DNA from: Marimonas lutisalis
GTDB taxonomy: Bacteria > Pseudomonadota > Alphaproteobacteria > Rhodobacterales > Rhodobacteraceae
DNA: 64,000 nucleotides
Reading direction: 5' to 3'
Assembly: GCF_005434965.1 (NCBI RefSeq)
Contig: NZ_SKCI01000003.1
Location: forward strand, 310,001 to 374,000
Shown piece by piece: positions 16,556 to 27,674 of the stretch; the first letter of the stretch is position 1; each line of letters begins with the position of its first letter. Below the pieces are notes generated by a model, which did no database searches, was not told the DNA's origin, and saw only the letters and a program-made list of their open reading frames with translations. Position numbers and translations under genes: made by a program.

Positions 16556-17553
16556 GCCATCACCCCTTTCAGCCAGTCCAGGAACACCTGCAACGCGGCC
16601 TCGGTATTGCCGGGCGATGCGATCTGACCGGCGATCACGTGGCGGTTGTCGACCACGTCGGCATCATCCGGCAGCGGCACCACCGTCGCCAGACCACCCG
16701 CATCCTTGCCCCATTGCGCGGCAATCCGGTCGGTCTCGCTGGCCAGCACGACCGTGTCCTTGTGCGAATAGTAGAACAGCGCCGGCACCGTGACGCCCGA
16801 ATAATCCTGCGCCTGGGCGTGCTTCACCAGCGCCGCCAGCGTGATCGCCGCCTGCATCGGGTAACGCGATGTCCAGTAGGTCGCCACCGCCTCGCTCGCA
16901 GGCTCCCAGCTGCGCTCGCGCCCGGCAATCAGGGGCAGCCAGTAGCGCGCGCCCGGCAACGTCAGCATCCACGATTTCGTGTCGTTGATCGCGAAGTTCG
17001 GCGCAACGAAGATCACTGCCTTCACCGCTTTCGCATTGTCCGGTTGCAACAGCGCCTCGGCGGTCAGCGTGCAGCCGGTCGAGGTGGCGATCACGATCAC
17101 CTCCTCGCCCACCGCCCGCGCCACGGCCAGCGCCTCGGCCACGTCGTTCATCCAGTCCTCGACCCGCACGTCGCCCAGCGCCTCGCCCGGGCGCCCATGG
17201 CCCTTCAGCCGGGTAAAGACCAGGTTGGCGCCATAGGCCGCGGCCACCTTGTCCGGCACCGGCCGCAGCTCCTCGGAACTGGCCGAAAACCCGTGCACGT
17301 AAAGCACCGCCAGATCGGTTTTCGTCTCGGGCGCCCCGGCCCAGACAACGCGCTTTTCCACGCCCTCGGTGATATCGTCGAACCGGGCCTCCTGCGCAGC
17401 CAGGTAGGGGCCAACCCCGTCCGAGAGCTCGGCCTCGTCAAAACCCACATTCACCTCCACCGGCTCGTAAGGTCCCAGAACCCAGAACGCACCCACCACG
17501 ACCGCCGGCGCGAAAACACCGCGCCCAAACCACTTGCCCAATGACTTTATCAT
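16552..17553 (-). CDS. Membrane-anchored alpha/beta hydrolase
   Basis: This 333-residue protein opens with a hydrophobic segment (FAPAVVVGAFWVLG, about 14-27) that is likely an uncleaved anchor or signal. The hydrolase core has YVHGFSASSEE as oxyanion loop and ATSTGCT as the nucleophile elbow, which is G-x-S-x-G-like with Ala in the first place. A C-terminal HVIAG histidine is the likely third member. The gene is coupled by 4-bp overlaps to genes on both sides. The substrate is unknown; a periplasmic lipase or esterase role is plausible. Confidence 0.82.
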   Translation of the reverse strand: MIKSLGKWFGRGVFAPAVVVGAFWVLGPYEPVEVNVGFDEAELSDGVGPYLAAQEARFDDITEGVEKRVVWAGAPETKTDLAVLYVHGFSASSEELRPVPDKVAAAYGANLVFTRLKGHGRPGEALGDVRVEDWMNDVAEALAVARAVGEEVIVIATSTGCTLTAEALLQPDNAKAVKAVIFVAPNFAINDTKSWMLTLPGARYWLPLIAGRERSWEPASEAVATYWTSRYPMQAAITLAALVKHAQAQDYSGVTVPALFYYSHKDTVVLASETDRIAAQWGKDAGGLATVVPLPDDADVVDNRHVIAGQIASPGNTEAALQVFLDWLKGVMA

Positions 17554-18299
17554 ACCGAACCTTTCTCGATGACCTCTTCAACCGCGTGTTCTATCAGGCT
17601 CAGGCAGGTCTCGTCGGAAAACCGGTGATCGGCATCCTTGACCAGCGTAAGCCGCATATCCGGCCCCTCGGCGTGCTCTAACAGCCGCACCGCCGTTTCG
17701 ACCGACACGGCAGTATCCGCCGTGCCCTGCAGGAACCGCACCGGAAACGGCAGGTTCAGCGGCGCGCGCAGCACCAGCCGCTGCCGCCCGTCCTCGATCA
17801 TCCGCTTGGTGATCACGTAGGGCTCCATGTAATCGCTCGGCAGCTCCACATGGCCCACGCTCTCCAGCTGTGCTTTCTGTGCGTCGGTGAACTCGGCCCA
17901 GTACCCGTCCTCGGTGAAATCCGGCGCCGCCGCGATGGTCACCATCGCCGCGATCCGCTCGGGCATCGCGCGCGCCAGCAACAGCGCCTGCCATCCGCCC
18001 ATGCTCGACCCCACCGGCACCACCGGCCCCTCGGTCAGCGCGGTAACGGCGGCCAGCGTGTCCTCGTGCCAGTCGCCGATGCAGCCATCGGTGAACTGGC
18101 CCGAGCTTTCGCCATGCCCGGAATAGTCGAACCGCAGAAAGGCCCGACCCGTCCGCTTTGCCCAGGCCTCCAGGTGCACCGCTTTGGTGCCTTCCATGTC
18201 TGATTTCAGCCCGCCGCAGAAAATCACACAGGGCCCGTCGCCCTCGGTCTTGTGATAGGCCAACCGCCGGCCCTGCGGCGTGTCCAGGTATGCGCTCAT
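17550..18299 (-). CDS. Alpha/beta hydrolase, ABHD10-like
   Basis: This 249-residue cytoplasmic hydrolase has the elbow VGSSMGGW with a serine nucleophile, an acid in QGTADTAV and a histidine in KDADHRFS. The N-terminal stretch RLAYHKTEGDGPCVIFCGGLKS resembles bacterial relatives of ABHD10, a thioesterase acting on acyl-cysteine. ATG at 18299 was chosen from the family start. It overlaps the next hydrolase by 4 bp and lies 57 bp after the MFS gene. Confidence 0.85.
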   Translation of the reverse strand: MSAYLDTPQGRRLAYHKTEGDGPCVIFCGGLKSDMEGTKAVHLEAWAKRTGRAFLRFDYSGHGESSGQFTDGCIGDWHEDTLAAVTALTEGPVVPVGSSMGGWQALLLARAMPERIAAMVTIAAAPDFTEDGYWAEFTDAQKAQLESVGHVELPSDYMEPYVITKRMIEDGRQRLVLRAPLNLPFPVRFLQGTADTAVSVETAVRLLEHAEGPDMRLTLVKDADHRFSDETCLSLIEHAVEEVIEKGSV

Positions 18300-18356
18300 C
18301 CTGCCCTCCGGGTCTTGTCTTGCCCGCACGCTACCCCCGGTTGCCCGGCGCCGCAA

Positions 18357-19622
18357 TCATCCTTCGGCCTCGGGCAGTGCCGCGGCCACCGCCGCACCCG
18401 CCGCCGCCATCGCCGCAAACAGCGCGATCGTCACCGCCGCCCCGGCCAGCGAGGCCAGCGCGCCGAACACGCCCGCCCCCAGCAGCAAGAGGCCGATCGC
18501 CGTGTTCGCCACCGCCGTATAGGGCAGCCGCTTGTCCTCGGGCGCCATGTCCACCAGGTAGGTCGAGCGCCCCTGCCGCACGCCGTGATAGGCGATCATC
18601 AACGCGAAAAGCGCCAGCGGCAGCGCCCAGACCGTGCCTGCCAGCCCCGCCGCCCGCAGCGCCAGCGCCAGGATCAGCGCCGCCGCCCCGGCCAGCCCGG
18701 CATAGATCAGCACCCGGCGCGACGACCGGTCGGCCAGCCGCCCCCAGACATAGGACGACATCAACGACGCCACCGCCGAGGCCAGCACCAGCGCGCCCAG
18801 CCGCTCGAACGCGCGGTTGCCCGCTTCGGCGGCCAGCAGCACCAGGTAGGGCGGCGCCAGCGCGGTCGCCACCAGCAGCCCCCGGGCAATCACGAACCGT
18901 CCCAGCCCCGGCTCGCGCCACAAAAGCCGCATCTGCCCCAGCGCTGCCCGCCACGCGGTGTCGGCCTCCTCCGGCGTCGCCGCCTCGCGCAGCCCGGCAA
19001 AGATCACTGCCGCCCCCAGGAACGCCAGCGCGGCCAGCGTCAGCGCGCCCAGCACGATCGTCATCCGCTCCACCGGCGCCACCATCAGGATCAGGGCAAA
19101 GATGATCACCACCGCCGCGCCCGCCGAGGCGGCAAATCCCGTGGCCGCGCCCCGCCGCGCCTGGCCCACCGTCTTGCCCAGCACGTCCTTGTAGCTGACC
19201 GAGGCGACCGAGCGCGCCAGCGCCAGCACCGCCAAAGCCGCGCAAATCGCCAGCCCCGGCGCCGCGCCCTCCATCGTCAGGGCCACCAGCAGGATCACCA
19301 CCAGCATCGCGCCCTGCACCGCCGCCGCGCCGGCCCAGGCCCATTTGCGCCGCGCCATCGCGTGAATATGCGGCGCTGTGAACAGCTGCGGCAACAGCGC
19401 CCCGGCCTCGCGGATCGGCACCAGCAGCCCGACATAGACCGACGGCACCGCCAGCGCGGTCAGCAGCCAACTCAGCACCAGCTTCGGATCGAACAGACCG
19501 TCGGCCGACTTCGTCAGCGACAGTGACGCGGCATGGCGCAGCCAGTTGCCCGGCTCCTCTGCGTCCACCTCGCTGGCCTGCGCCCCCGACAGCGCCTCGT
19601 AAAGCCTGTTCGCCGTTTCCAT
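18357..19622 (-). CDS. MFS transporter
   Basis: This 421-residue inner-membrane protein has about ten to twelve hydrophobic segments and a family loop SYVWGRLADRSSRRVLIYAG between the halves, matching the MFS cytoplasmic loop. A short soluble N-terminus (about 40 residues) precedes the first segment. The stop of the creatininase gene lies 2 bp upstream of its ATG, so the two are coupled. The substrate is unknown. Confidence 0.88.
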   Translation of the reverse strand: METANRLYEALSGAQASEVDAEEPGNWLRHAASLSLTKSADGLFDPKLVLSWLLTALAVPSVYVGLLVPIREAGALLPQLFTAPHIHAMARRKWAWAGAAAVQGAMLVVILLVALTMEGAAPGLAICAALAVLALARSVASVSYKDVLGKTVGQARRGAATGFAASAGAAVVIIFALILMVAPVERMTIVLGALTLAALAFLGAAVIFAGLREAATPEEADTAWRAALGQMRLLWREPGLGRFVIARGLLVATALAPPYLVLLAAEAGNRAFERLGALVLASAVASLMSSYVWGRLADRSSRRVLIYAGLAGAAALILALALRAAGLAGTVWALPLALFALMIAYHGVRQGRSTYLVDMAPEDKRLPYTAVANTAIGLLLLGAGVFGALASLAGAAVTIALFAAMAAAGAAVAAALPEAEG

Positions 19623-19624
19623 GC

Positions 19625-20437
19625 TCAGCGCCGGAACGGCACACCGCCCGTGCCCTCGCCGCGCAGGTCATCCGGCGCGGCCCAGGTCTCGGGGTCCCGG
19701 ATCAGCGCGGCCACGGCCTCGGCCCCGATCTCGATCAGCCGCTCGCCCTTCTCCGCGCTCGACCGCGCGGGATTGCCTGCCAACCCGTTCGCTGTGACAT
19801 GCGCAAACGGCCGCCAGCGATAGCCAGCTTTGCCCGCTTTCAGGAATTTCGGCCCGCCCGCGTTCTGCGCGATCTTGTCCAGCTCGGACGTGTCCACTAG
19901 CTCCGGCTCCAGCGCCATCATCATCGACGTCTCCGCCTCGCAGGCGTGCTGCATCGTCTCCTGGTCCTCCAGGATCGCGGCGTATTCCTCCTGCGCCTCC
20001 ATCGGGTAGCAGGTGAACACCAGCGTCGCGTCGATCTGCGGCGCCATCTCGTCGATGAACTGCTGGCAGGCGATGATATTGCCGCCATGGCTGTTGGAAA
20101 TCAGGATATCGCGGAACCCGTGCCGGGTGATCGCCAGCACAAGGTCGCGCAGCACCATCCGGAACGTTTCGTGGCTCAGCGTCAGCGTGCCGCCAAAGGG
20201 CATGTGATGCTCGCTCAGCCCCGCCCACATCACCGGGGTCACCACCACGGGCCGCGCATCACCGGCCTTGCGCGCCGCGCGGTGAGCAATCTCCTGGCCC
20301 AGCCGCGTGTCTACCATCACCGGCAGGTGCGGGCCATGCTGCTCGATCGAGGCGACAGGGATGATGACCACCGCATTTTTCTCGGCAAGCGCGCGCAGCT
20401 CCTGCGCCTTCATCCTGTCCCAGGCCACTTCCGTCAT
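19625..20437 (-). CDS. Creatininase-family amidohydrolase
   Basis: This 270-residue metal-dependent amidase has creatininase motifs: PVASIEQHGPHLPVMVDT near the N-terminus (metal ligands Glu and His), ISNSHGGN and CEAETSMMMAL with another glutamate ligand. The family includes creatinine amidohydrolase, FAPy deformylase and MftE, so a named substrate is not justified. ATG at 20437 has GGAGG 7 bases upstream. It lies 48 bp after a FAD-dependent amino-acid-type oxidase and just before an MFS gene; the set may take up and degrade a small amide or amine. Confidence 0.88.
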   Translation of the reverse strand: MTEVAWDRMKAQELRALAEKNAVVIIPVASIEQHGPHLPVMVDTRLGQEIAHRAARKAGDARPVVVTPVMWAGLSEHHMPFGGTLTLSHETFRMVLRDLVLAITRHGFRDILISNSHGGNIIACQQFIDEMAPQIDATLVFTCYPMEAQEEYAAILEDQETMQHACEAETSMMMALEPELVDTSELDKIAQNAGGPKFLKAGKAGYRWRPFAHVTANGLAGNPARSSAEKGERLIEIGAEAVAALIRDPETWAAPDDLRGEGTGGVPFRR

Positions 20438-20485
20438 CTCACGTCCTCCATGTTTCCGGGCCAACCAATTCTGCAGGCCAGCCAA

Positions 20486-21844
20486 TCACAAAGCCCGGCC
20501 AACCTCCAGCGGGCTGCCATCGCTGAACCGCGCAAACCGGAACCGGCTCAGGTCGAAGTCCTGCGCCTTGCCCTGAACCATCCGCGCCAGCACCTCGCCA
20601 AACCCCGGCCCGATGCCGAAACCGTGGCCGCTCATCCCCGTCGCCACGATCAGCCCCTCGTGGCCCGGCACCCGGTCGACGATGGGCACGATATCGGGCA
20701 TCACGTCGATCATCCCGGCCCAGGCATCGCGGACCTCCGGCGGCCCGATCAGCGGAAAGCGTGCGGCGAACCGGCGCCGCATCCGCTCCACCCCGCCCAG
20801 GTCCGGCGCGGGGTCCAGCACGCGCACCTGCTCGAACGGGGTTTCCTCGTCCTCGCGCCACTGCCGCGCCGTGCCCCAGCCATCGGGAAACCCCTTGCCC
20901 GCCAGCGGCCGCAGCCCGACCGAGCGCCAGTTGCGTTTCAGCATCGGCAGGTAGGTGCGCACATGGCGAAACGCGTCCGGCCCCAGGAAAAAGGTCTCGT
21001 TCTCGGCCTGCGCCAGCGAATAGCCGCCATCGGCCCGCCGCCGCATCGCCAGCTCCTCATCCGTGGCCGCCCCGTTGAAAAACGCCGGCAGCGGCGCGGT
21101 CTGCACCACCGTGTTGCGCACCGACAGTTGCGGAATCTCCACCCCGTGCCGCCGCAGGAACAGCGAGGACCACGCGCCGGCGGCCACGATCACCTGGCCC
21201 GCGCGCACCTTTCCCGCCTCGGTCACGATGCCCTGCACCTGCCCGCCCGCGACATCCAGCGCCCGCACCGCGCAGTCTTCGCGGATCGCCACGCCCTCGG
21301 CCTGCGCCAGCCGCGCCACCGCCGGCACCGCGCGCCACGGCTCGCCCCGCATGTCCGACGGCGTCACGATCCCGCCGATCCACATCGGGTGCGCATGATC
21401 GCCAAAGGCCGCCTCGATCGCCCCACGGGTCAGCGCCTGGGTGTCCAGCCCGTGTTCGCGCGCCACGTCCAGCCAGGCCTCGCGCTCCTCGACCACCTCG
21501 CGCGACGTGGCCAGGTAATAGCACCCGCCCACCGTCACCCCACAGGCGCCGTTCACCTCGCGGTCCACCTCCTGCCACAGGTGGCGCGCCTTCATCATGA
21601 TCGGCAATTCGGCCTCGTCGCGGCCCTGCTGGCGAATCCAGCCCCAGTTGCGTGAACTCTGCTCGCCCGCGATCCGGCCCTTCTCGGCCAGGAACACCCG
21701 CAGCCCCGCCCGCGCCATGTAAAGCGCGGCGAACACCCCGATCACGCCACCGCCGATAATCGCCACGTCCACCGCCTCGGGCAGCTCGTCGCGAAACTGC
21801 ACCGGCGTTTCGATCGTGATCCGCTTGTCCTCGCCCATCCCCAC
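20486..21844 (-). CDS. FAD-dependent oxidoreductase (DAO family)
   Basis: This 452-residue enzyme has the dinucleotide-binding motif VAIIGGGVIGVFAALYMARAG (about 27-46) and the C-terminal flavin contact ATGMSGHGFGIGPGFGE. The layout matches DadA, sarcosine and glycine oxidase relatives. SSRNWGWIRQQGRD is a conserved stretch in gamma-glutamylputrescine-oxidase-like proteins. It would oxidise an amine or amino acid and release peroxide or pass electrons on. It is the first gene of the minus-strand array and is divergent from thrS. Confidence 0.9.
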   Translation of the reverse strand: MGMGEDKRITIETPVQFRDELPEAVDVAIIGGGVIGVFAALYMARAGLRVFLAEKGRIAGEQSSRNWGWIRQQGRDEAELPIMMKARHLWQEVDREVNGACGVTVGGCYYLATSREVVEEREAWLDVAREHGLDTQALTRGAIEAAFGDHAHPMWIGGIVTPSDMRGEPWRAVPAVARLAQAEGVAIREDCAVRALDVAGGQVQGIVTEAGKVRAGQVIVAAGAWSSLFLRRHGVEIPQLSVRNTVVQTAPLPAFFNGAATDEELAMRRRADGGYSLAQAENETFFLGPDAFRHVRTYLPMLKRNWRSVGLRPLAGKGFPDGWGTARQWREDEETPFEQVRVLDPAPDLGGVERMRRRFAARFPLIGPPEVRDAWAGMIDVMPDIVPIVDRVPGHEGLIVATGMSGHGFGIGPGFGEVLARMVQGKAQDFDLSRFRFARFSDGSPLEVGRAL

Positions 21845-21984
21845 CTCGCCCGGTAAAATTGTCTCACCCGATCAATGCATGACCGCCCCAGATTGACAAC
21901 CGCCCGCGCGCGCGCCACATAGGCCGCGAACCATACCCGCAACCGGGCGTTCCGTGGGCGCCAAACCGACGAGGAGCAAGGCCA

Positions 21985-23931
21985 ATGGCCCAGATTTCCC
22001 TGACATTTCCCGATGGCAATGCGCGCGATTACGCGGCCGGCATTACGCCTGCCGAAGTCGCCGCCGATATCTCCACCTCGCTGGGCAAGAAGGCGATCAG
22101 CGCGCAGGTGAACGGCGCGCACTGGGATCTGCAATGGCCCATCACCGAGGACGCCTCGATCGCCATCAACACGATGAAGGACGATGCGCCCGCCCTCGAA
22201 CTCATCCGCCACGACCTCGCCCATATCATGGCCCGCGCCGTGCAGGAGATCTGGCCGGACGTGAAGGTCACCATCGGCCCGGTCATCGAAAACGGCTGGT
22301 ACTACGATTTCGACCGCGAAGAGCCCTTCACCCCCGAAGACCTGGGCGAGATCGAAAAGAAGATGAAGGAAATCATCAACGCCCGCGATCCCGTCACCAC
22401 CGAGGTCTGGGACCGCGCCCGCGCGATCGAGCATTACCGCGGCACGCACGAACCCTACAAGATCGAGCTGATCGACGCGATCCCCGAGGATCAGCCGATC
22501 CGCATGTACTGGCATGGCGATTGGCAGGATCTCTGCCGCGGCCCGCACCTGCAGCACACCGGCCAGGTGCCCGCCGACGGCTTCAAGCTGATGAGCGTCG
22601 CCGGCGCCTACTGGCGCGGCGACAGCGACCGCGCCATGCTGCAACGCATCTACGGCGTCGCCTTCAAGAACCGCGACGACCTGAAGAAATACCTCAACAT
22701 GCTGGAGGAGGCCGCCAAGCGCGACCACCGCAAGCTGGGCCGCGAAATGGACCTCTTCCACATGCAGGAGGAAGCCCCGGGCCAGGTCTTCTGGCATCCC
22801 AACGGGTGGACCATCTACACCACCCTGCAGGACTACATGCGCCGCATGCAGACCCGCGGCGGCTATGTCGAGGTCAACACGCCCCAGGTGGTCGATCGCA
22901 GGCTGTGGGAGGCCTCGGGCCACTGGGATAAATACCAGGAGCACATGTTCATCGTCGAGGTGGACGAGGAACACGCGCGCGAAAAATCCGTCAACGCGCT
23001 CAAACCCATGAACTGCCCCTGCCACGTGCAGGTCTACAACCAGGGCCTCAAGAGCTACCGCGACCTGCCCCTGCGCATGGCGGAATTCGGCTCCTGCAAC
23101 CGGTATGAGCCCTCGGGCGCGCTGCACGGCATCATGCGCGTGCGCGGCTTTACCCAGGACGATGCGCATATCTTCTGCACCGAGGACCAGATCGAGGAAG
23201 AAACCAAGGTCTTCATCGACTTCCTGTCGACCATCTACCGCGACCTCGGCTTTGCCGACTTCAAGGTACTCTTCTCGGATCGCCCCGACATGCGCGCGGG
23301 CTCGGACGAGGTCTGGGACAAATCCGAAGCGGCGCTCCTGTCGGCCACCCGCGCGGCCGGAATCGAGCCGGGCCTCAACCCCGGCGAAGGCGCCTTCTAC
23401 GGCCCGAAACTGGAGTTTGTGCTGACCGACGCGATCGGGCGGGACTGGCAATGCGGCACGCTGCAGGTCGATTTCGTCCTGCCCGAACGGCTCGATGCCA
23501 CCTATATCGGCGCCGATGGCGCGAAACACCGCCCCGTTATGCTGCACCGCGCGACGCTGGGCAGTTTCGAACGCTTCATCGGCATCCTGATCGAGGAACA
23601 CGCCGGCAAGCTGCCCTTCTGGCTTGCGCCGCGCCAGGTCGTCGTCGCCACCATCGTGTCCGAGGCGGATGATTACGCGCACGAGGTCGTCGCCGCCCTG
23701 CGCGCCGCCGGCATCCGCGCCGAGGCCGACACCCGCAACGAGAAGATCAACTACAAGGTCCGCGAACATTCGCTGGCCAAGGTGCCGGTGATCCTCGCCC
23801 TCGGCCATCGCGAGGTCGAAGAGAAAACCGTCACTGTGCGCCGCCTGGGCGAGAAACAGACTGCGGTTCAGCCGCTCGACGCCATTGTCGCAGAGCTGAA
23901 AACCGAGGCCACCCCGCCCGACCTGCGCTAA
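21985..23931 (+). CDS. thrS: Threonyl-tRNA synthetase
   Basis: ThrRS charges tRNA-Thr. The 648-residue protein has the normal four-part plan: a TGS domain (about 1-62), an editing domain with the H-x3-H pair in HDLAHIMAR, the class II catalytic core and a C-terminal anticodon-binding domain. The zinc cysteine lies in [13 protein letters not shown] at 21985 has GAGGAG upstream. The 140-bp leader is too short and lacks the features for a T-box, which is expected in a Gram-negative. It converges on hutU. Confidence 0.98.
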   Translation: MAQISLTFPDGNARDYAAGITPAEVAADISTSLGKKAISAQVNGAHWDLQWPITEDASIAINTMKDDAPALELIRHDLAHIMARAVQEIWPDVKVTIGPVIENGWYYDFDREEPFTPEDLGEIEKKMKEIINARDPVTTEVWDRARAIEHYRGTHEPYKIELIDAIPEDQPIRMYWHGDWQDLCRGPHLQHTGQVPADGFKLMSVAGAYWRGDSDRAMLQRIYGVAFKNRDDLKKYLNMLEEAAKRDHRKLGREMDLFHMQEEAPGQVFWHPNGWTIYTTLQDYMRRMQTRGGYVEVNTPQVVDRRLWEASGHWDKYQEHMFIVEVDEEHAREKSVNALKPMNCPCHVQVYNQGLKSYRDLPLRMAEFGSCNRYEPSGALHGIMRVRGFTQDDAHIFCTEDQIEEETKVFIDFLSTIYRDLGFADFKVLFSDRPDMRAGSDEVWDKSEAALLSATRAAGIEPGLNPGEGAFYGPKLEFVLTDAIGRDWQCGTLQVDFVLPERLDATYIGADGAKHRPVMLHRATLGSFERFIGILIEEHAGKLPFWLAPRQVVVATIVSEADDYAHEVVAALRAAGIRAEADTRNEKINYKVREHSLAKVPVILALGHREVEEKTVTVRRLGEKQTAVQPLDAIVAELKTEATPPDLR

Positions 23932-23939
23932 GACCTCTC

Positions 23940-23972
23940 AGGCGGGCGGGCGCTTCGCCGCACCGCCCGCCT
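23940..23972. terminator. Hairpin between converging thrS and hutU
   Basis: AGGCGGGCGG pairs perfectly with CCGCCCGCCT across 13 bases. It fills the gap between the two stop codons. No T-run follows on either strand, so it would be a weak or Rho-assisted terminator. Confidence 0.45.
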
Positions 23973-25645
23973 CAGTTGCCCAGGATCCCCGGCAGCCGCA
24001 ACCCGTGCTCTTTTGCACAGTCGATGGCCGCCTCATATCCCGCGTCCGCATGCCGCCACACGCCCGAGGCCGGATCGTTCCACAGCACCCGTTCCAGCCG
24101 TTTCGCGGCCTCCGGCGTGCCATCGGCGACGATCACCACGCCCGCGTGCTGGGAAAAGCCCATGCCCACGCCGCCGCCATGATGCAGGCTCACCCATGTC
24201 GCGCCGCTTGCCGTGTTGACCAGCGCATTCAGAAGCGGCCAGTCGCTCACCGCGTCGCTGCCGTCCTTCATCGCTTCCGTTTCGCGGTTCGGGCTCGCAA
24301 CCGAGCCTGAATCAAGATGGTCGCGCCCGATCACCACGGGCGCCGTCAACTCACCGCTCGCCACCATCTCGTTGAACTTCAGTCCCGCGCGGTGCCGGTC
24401 GCCCAGCCCGATCCAGCAGATGCGCGCCGGCAGCCCCTGGAAGGAAATCCGCTCCCGCGCCATGTCGAGCCAGTTGTGCAGATGCGTGTTCTCCGGAAAC
24501 AGCTCCTTCATCGCCTGGTCGGTCCTGTAGATATCCTCGGGATCGCCCGACAGCGCGCACCAGCGGAACGGCCCCACCCCCTTGCAGAACAGGGGTCGGA
24601 TATAGGCCGGCACGAAACCGGGAAAGGCAAAGGCGTTTTCCAGCCCCTCGTCCAGCGCCACCTGGCGGATGTTGTTACCGTAATCCAGCGTCGGCACACC
24701 GTCGTTCCAGAAATCAACCATCGCCTTCACATGCACCTTCATGCTGGCGCGCGCTGCGCGTTCCACCGCCTTCGGATCGCTCTCGCGTTTGTCGCGCCAT
24801 TCGGCCAGGCTCCAGCCCTGCGGCAGGTAACCGTTCACCGGGTCATGCGCGCTGGTCTGGTCGGTCACGATATCGGGGCGCACGCCGCGCCTGTGAATTT
24901 CCGGAAACACGTCGGCGGCATTGCCCAGAAGCGCGACTGACTTCGCCTCGCCCGCCTTGGTCCAACGCGCGATCATCTCCAGCGCCTCGTCCAGGCTCTC
25001 GGTCTTTTCGTCCACGTACCGCGTGCGCAGGCGGAAATCGATGCTGTCGGGGTTGCACTCCACCGCCAGGCAGCAGGCCCCGGCAAAGACGGCGGCCAGC
25101 GGCTGCGCGCCGCCCATGCCGCCCAGCCCCCCGGTCAGGATCCACCGGCCCGTCAGGTCGCCGCCGTAATGCTGGCGGCCGGCCTCGGCAAAGGTCTCGT
25201 AGGTGCCCTGCACGATGCCCTGCGTGCCGATATAAATCCACGATCCGGCCGTCATCTGGCCGTACATCATCAGCCCCTTTTTATCGAGCTCGTTGAAATG
25301 GTCCCAGTTGGCCCAATGCGGCACGATGTTGGAATTGGCGATCAGAACGCGCGGCGCATCCGCATGCGTCCTGACGATGGCAACGGGCTTGCCCGACTGC
25401 ACCACCAGCGTCTCGTCGGCCTCCAGGTCCTTCAACCCCGCGACGATCCGGTCGAAATCCTCCCAGGTGCGCGCCGCCCGCCCGATGCCGCCATAAACGA
25501 CCAGTTCATGCGGGTTTTCCGCCACGTCCGGATGCAGGTTGTTCATCAGCATCCGCATCGGCGCCTCTGTCAGCCAGCTTTTCGCGGTGATCTCGGGGCC
25601 GGTGGGCGGATAGATGTCACGAAGGTTATGGCGCGGGTTGGTCAT
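23972..25645 (-). CDS. hutU: Urocanate hydratase
   Basis: HutU uses tightly bound NAD+ to convert urocanate to imidazolonepropionate in the cytoplasm. The 557-residue length is typical. Family stretches include [13 protein letters not shown] for NAD binding, and [16 protein letters not shown], whose cysteine corresponds to the active-site Cys. The C-terminal [16 protein letters not shown] is also diagnostic. It is the last gene of the minus-strand hutI-hutG-hutU run, overlapping hutG by 4 bp. Confidence 0.98.
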   Translation of the reverse strand: MTNPRHNLRDIYPPTGPEITAKSWLTEAPMRMLMNNLHPDVAENPHELVVYGGIGRAARTWEDFDRIVAGLKDLEADETLVVQSGKPVAIVRTHADAPRVLIANSNIVPHWANWDHFNELDKKGLMMYGQMTAGSWIYIGTQGIVQGTYETFAEAGRQHYGGDLTGRWILTGGLGGMGGAQPLAAVFAGACCLAVECNPDSIDFRLRTRYVDEKTESLDEALEMIARWTKAGEAKSVALLGNAADVFPEIHRRGVRPDIVTDQTSAHDPVNGYLPQGWSLAEWRDKRESDPKAVERAARASMKVHVKAMVDFWNDGVPTLDYGNNIRQVALDEGLENAFAFPGFVPAYIRPLFCKGVGPFRWCALSGDPEDIYRTDQAMKELFPENTHLHNWLDMARERISFQGLPARICWIGLGDRHRAGLKFNEMVASGELTAPVVIGRDHLDSGSVASPNRETEAMKDGSDAVSDWPLLNALVNTASGATWVSLHHGGGVGMGFSQHAGVVIVADGTPEAAKRLERVLWNDPASGVWRHADAGYEAAIDCAKEHGLRLPGILGN

Positions 25646-26430
25646 GCGGGCCTCCAGCGGATCAGGGTTTCAAGAATGGTCTTCAGATGCACGCGCAGCC
25701 GGTCCGCATGCTCGGGCAGATAGGTCCAGGGCGGGCGCTCCTGCATATAGGTCGATTGCGCCAGCTCCATCTGGATCGCGTGCATACCATCCTGTGGGCG
25801 GCCGTAATGCCGGGTGGTCCAGCCACCCTTGAACCGGCCGTTGCGCACGCTGCGATAGCCCTCGGCGCTCTCGCAGATCGCCGCCACCGCCGCCTCGATC
25901 CTGGGCGCGCAGGTGGCGCCGGAATTGGTACCGATGTTGAAATCCGGCAGCCTGCCCTCAAACAGGAACGGAATCTCCGACCGGATCGAGTGGCAATCGT
26001 AAAGGATCGCGAAACCGTGCCGCGCCTTCACCCGCTCCAGTTCGGCCGCCAGCGCCGCATGATAGGGCGCGTGATAGGCGGCTTTTCTACGCGCGATCTC
26101 CCCCGCGCCGGGCGCCTGCCCCTCGCGCCAGATATCGCGCCCGTCGAAATCCGTCAGCGGGCACAGCGAGGTGGTGTTCTGGCCGGGATAGAGGCTCGCG
26201 CCGCCCGGATCGCGGTTCACGTCGATCACGTAGCGATGAATGCGCGTGCGCACCGTGCTCACACCCTCGGCCAGCCCGTCATAGAGGTCGTGAATATGCC
26301 AGTCCGTATCGGCCAGTGCGCGCCCCGTCTCGTTCAGCGCATCCTCGATCCTGTCCGGCACCTCGGTGCCGGTATGCGGCAGGCCCAGCACAAGCGGGCT
26401 CTCGCCCCGGGTGATCTCCAGAATGCTCAC
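25642..26430 (-). CDS. hutG: N-formylglutamate deformylase
   Basis: This enzyme releases formate from N-formylglutamate, the last step of the five-enzyme histidine route. The 262-residue protein has the FGase family motifs [20 protein letters not shown] and DFNIGTN. The start is GTG at 26430, because GGAGG lies 6 bases upstream and GTGA overlaps the hutI stop; an upstream ATG deep inside hutI has no support. Its presence with hutF shows that this cell uses the formylglutamate branch rather than formiminoglutamase. Confidence 0.95.
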   Translation of the reverse strand: MSILEITRGESPLVLGLPHTGTEVPDRIEDALNETGRALADTDWHIHDLYDGLAEGVSTVRTRIHRYVIDVNRDPGGASLYPGQNTTSLCPLTDFDGRDIWREGQAPGAGEIARRKAAYHAPYHAALAAELERVKARHGFAILYDCHSIRSEIPFLFEGRLPDFNIGTNSGATCAPRIEAAVAAICESAEGYRSVRNGRFKGGWTTRHYGRPQDGMHAIQMELAQSTYMQERPPWTYLPEHADRLRVHLKTILETLIRWRPA

Positions 26431-27629
26431 AACACCCCTCCGTAAATGCGGGCGTGCAGCGGGTTCACCCCGATGCGATAGCTCAGCTCGGCCGGGTCTT
26501 CCACGTCCCACACGGCCAGATCGGCCCGCTTGCCCCGCGCGATCACCCCGCAATCGCCCAGCCCCAGCGCCCGCGCCGCGTTGCGCGTGGTGCCCGCCAG
26601 CGCTTCGGACGGGGTCAGCCCGAACAGCGTGCAGGCCATGTTCATCGCCAAGAGAAGCGAGCCCATCGGCGACGAGCCGGGGTTCCAGTCCGTCGCCACC
26701 GCCATCGGCACGCCGCGGGCGCGGAACGCGTCCACCGGCGGTTTCCGCGTCTCGTGCAGCGTGTAGAACGCGCCGGGCAGCAGCACCGCGACACTACCCG
26801 CCTCCGCCATCGCCGCGGCGTCCGCCTCATCGGCATATTCCACGTGATCCACCGACAGCGCGCCATAACTGGCGGCAAGCTTCGTGCCGCCGATATTCGA
26901 CAACTGCTCGGCATGAAGCTTGACCGGCAGGCCCAGCGCGCGCGCCCGGTCAAAGACCCGCGCAATCTGGCCCGTGTCGAACGCGATCCCCTCACAGAAC
27001 CCGTCCACCGCATCGGCCAGCCCCTCGGCATGCGCGGCCTCCAGCGCAGGCAGGCAGACCTCGTCGATATAGGCATCGGCCTCCATGCCCTTTGGCACGG
27101 CATGCGCGCCAAGAAACGTGGTGACAATACGCACCGGCCGCGCCTCACCCAGCCGCCGCGCCACGCGCAGCATCTTCAGCTCGGTCTCGATATCCAGCCC
27201 ATAGCCCGACTTAACCTCGATCACCGCCACCCCTTCGGCAATCAGAGCATCGACCCGCCGCAATGCCTGCGCGTAGAGCTGCTCCTCGTCCGTGTCGCGC
27301 GTCGCCCCCACGGTCGAGACGATCCCCCCGCCCGCACGCGCCACCTCCTCATAGCTGGCCCCCTCCAGTCGCATCTCGAACTCGCGCGCGCGGTGGCCGC
27401 CATGCACCAGATGCGTGTGGCAATCGATCAACGCGGGCGTGACAAGGCGGCCTTCAAGGCTGCGGCGCGGCATTTCGTGACAGGCCTCGGGCAGATCCAC
27501 GCCCGGCCCCACCCACTCAACCGCCCCATCGCGCACCGCGATGGCGCCCCCCTCGATCAGGCCATAACCTCCGGCCGCATCGGCCATCGTCGCGATCCGC
27601 GCATTGATAAACAGCTGATCCCCGGGCAT
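26427..27629 (-). CDS. hutI: Imidazolonepropionase
   Basis: HutI hydrolyses imidazolonepropionate to formiminoglutamate. The 400-residue metal-dependent amidohydrolase has the metal motif [12 protein letters not shown], a second histidine in KLHAEQLS, and an aspartate in [11 protein letters not shown]. It is the first gene of the minus-strand hut operon and is divergent from hutF across 72 bp. hutG starts inside its stop (GTGA). Confidence 0.97.
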   Translation of the reverse strand: MPGDQLFINARIATMADAAGGYGLIEGGAIAVRDGAVEWVGPGVDLPEACHEMPRRSLEGRLVTPALIDCHTHLVHGGHRAREFEMRLEGASYEEVARAGGGIVSTVGATRDTDEEQLYAQALRRVDALIAEGVAVIEVKSGYGLDIETELKMLRVARRLGEARPVRIVTTFLGAHAVPKGMEADAYIDEVCLPALEAAHAEGLADAVDGFCEGIAFDTGQIARVFDRARALGLPVKLHAEQLSNIGGTKLAASYGALSVDHVEYADEADAAAMAEAGSVAVLLPGAFYTLHETRKPPVDAFRARGVPMAVATDWNPGSSPMGSLLLAMNMACTLFGLTPSEALAGTTRNAARALGLGDCGVIARGKRADLAVWDVEDPAELSYRIGVNPLHARIYGGVL

Positions 27630-27674
27630 GGCATTTCCCTTGAATTAAATCCTGCTTATCAATATTAAGTAACT

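Noticed and set aside
15052-17544. 830-codon open frame on the plus strand
   Set aside because: It is antisense to four recognisable minus-strand genes and rich in Arg, His and Pro as expected for a shadow frame.
21845-21984. T-box or other riboswitch before thrS
   Set aside because: The leader is only 140 bp, shows no specifier stem or antiterminator, and T-boxes are not expected in this group.
21742-23808. Long minus-strand frame opposite thrS
   Set aside because: Shadow of thrS; only its far end shares bases with the start of the true oxidoreductase gene.
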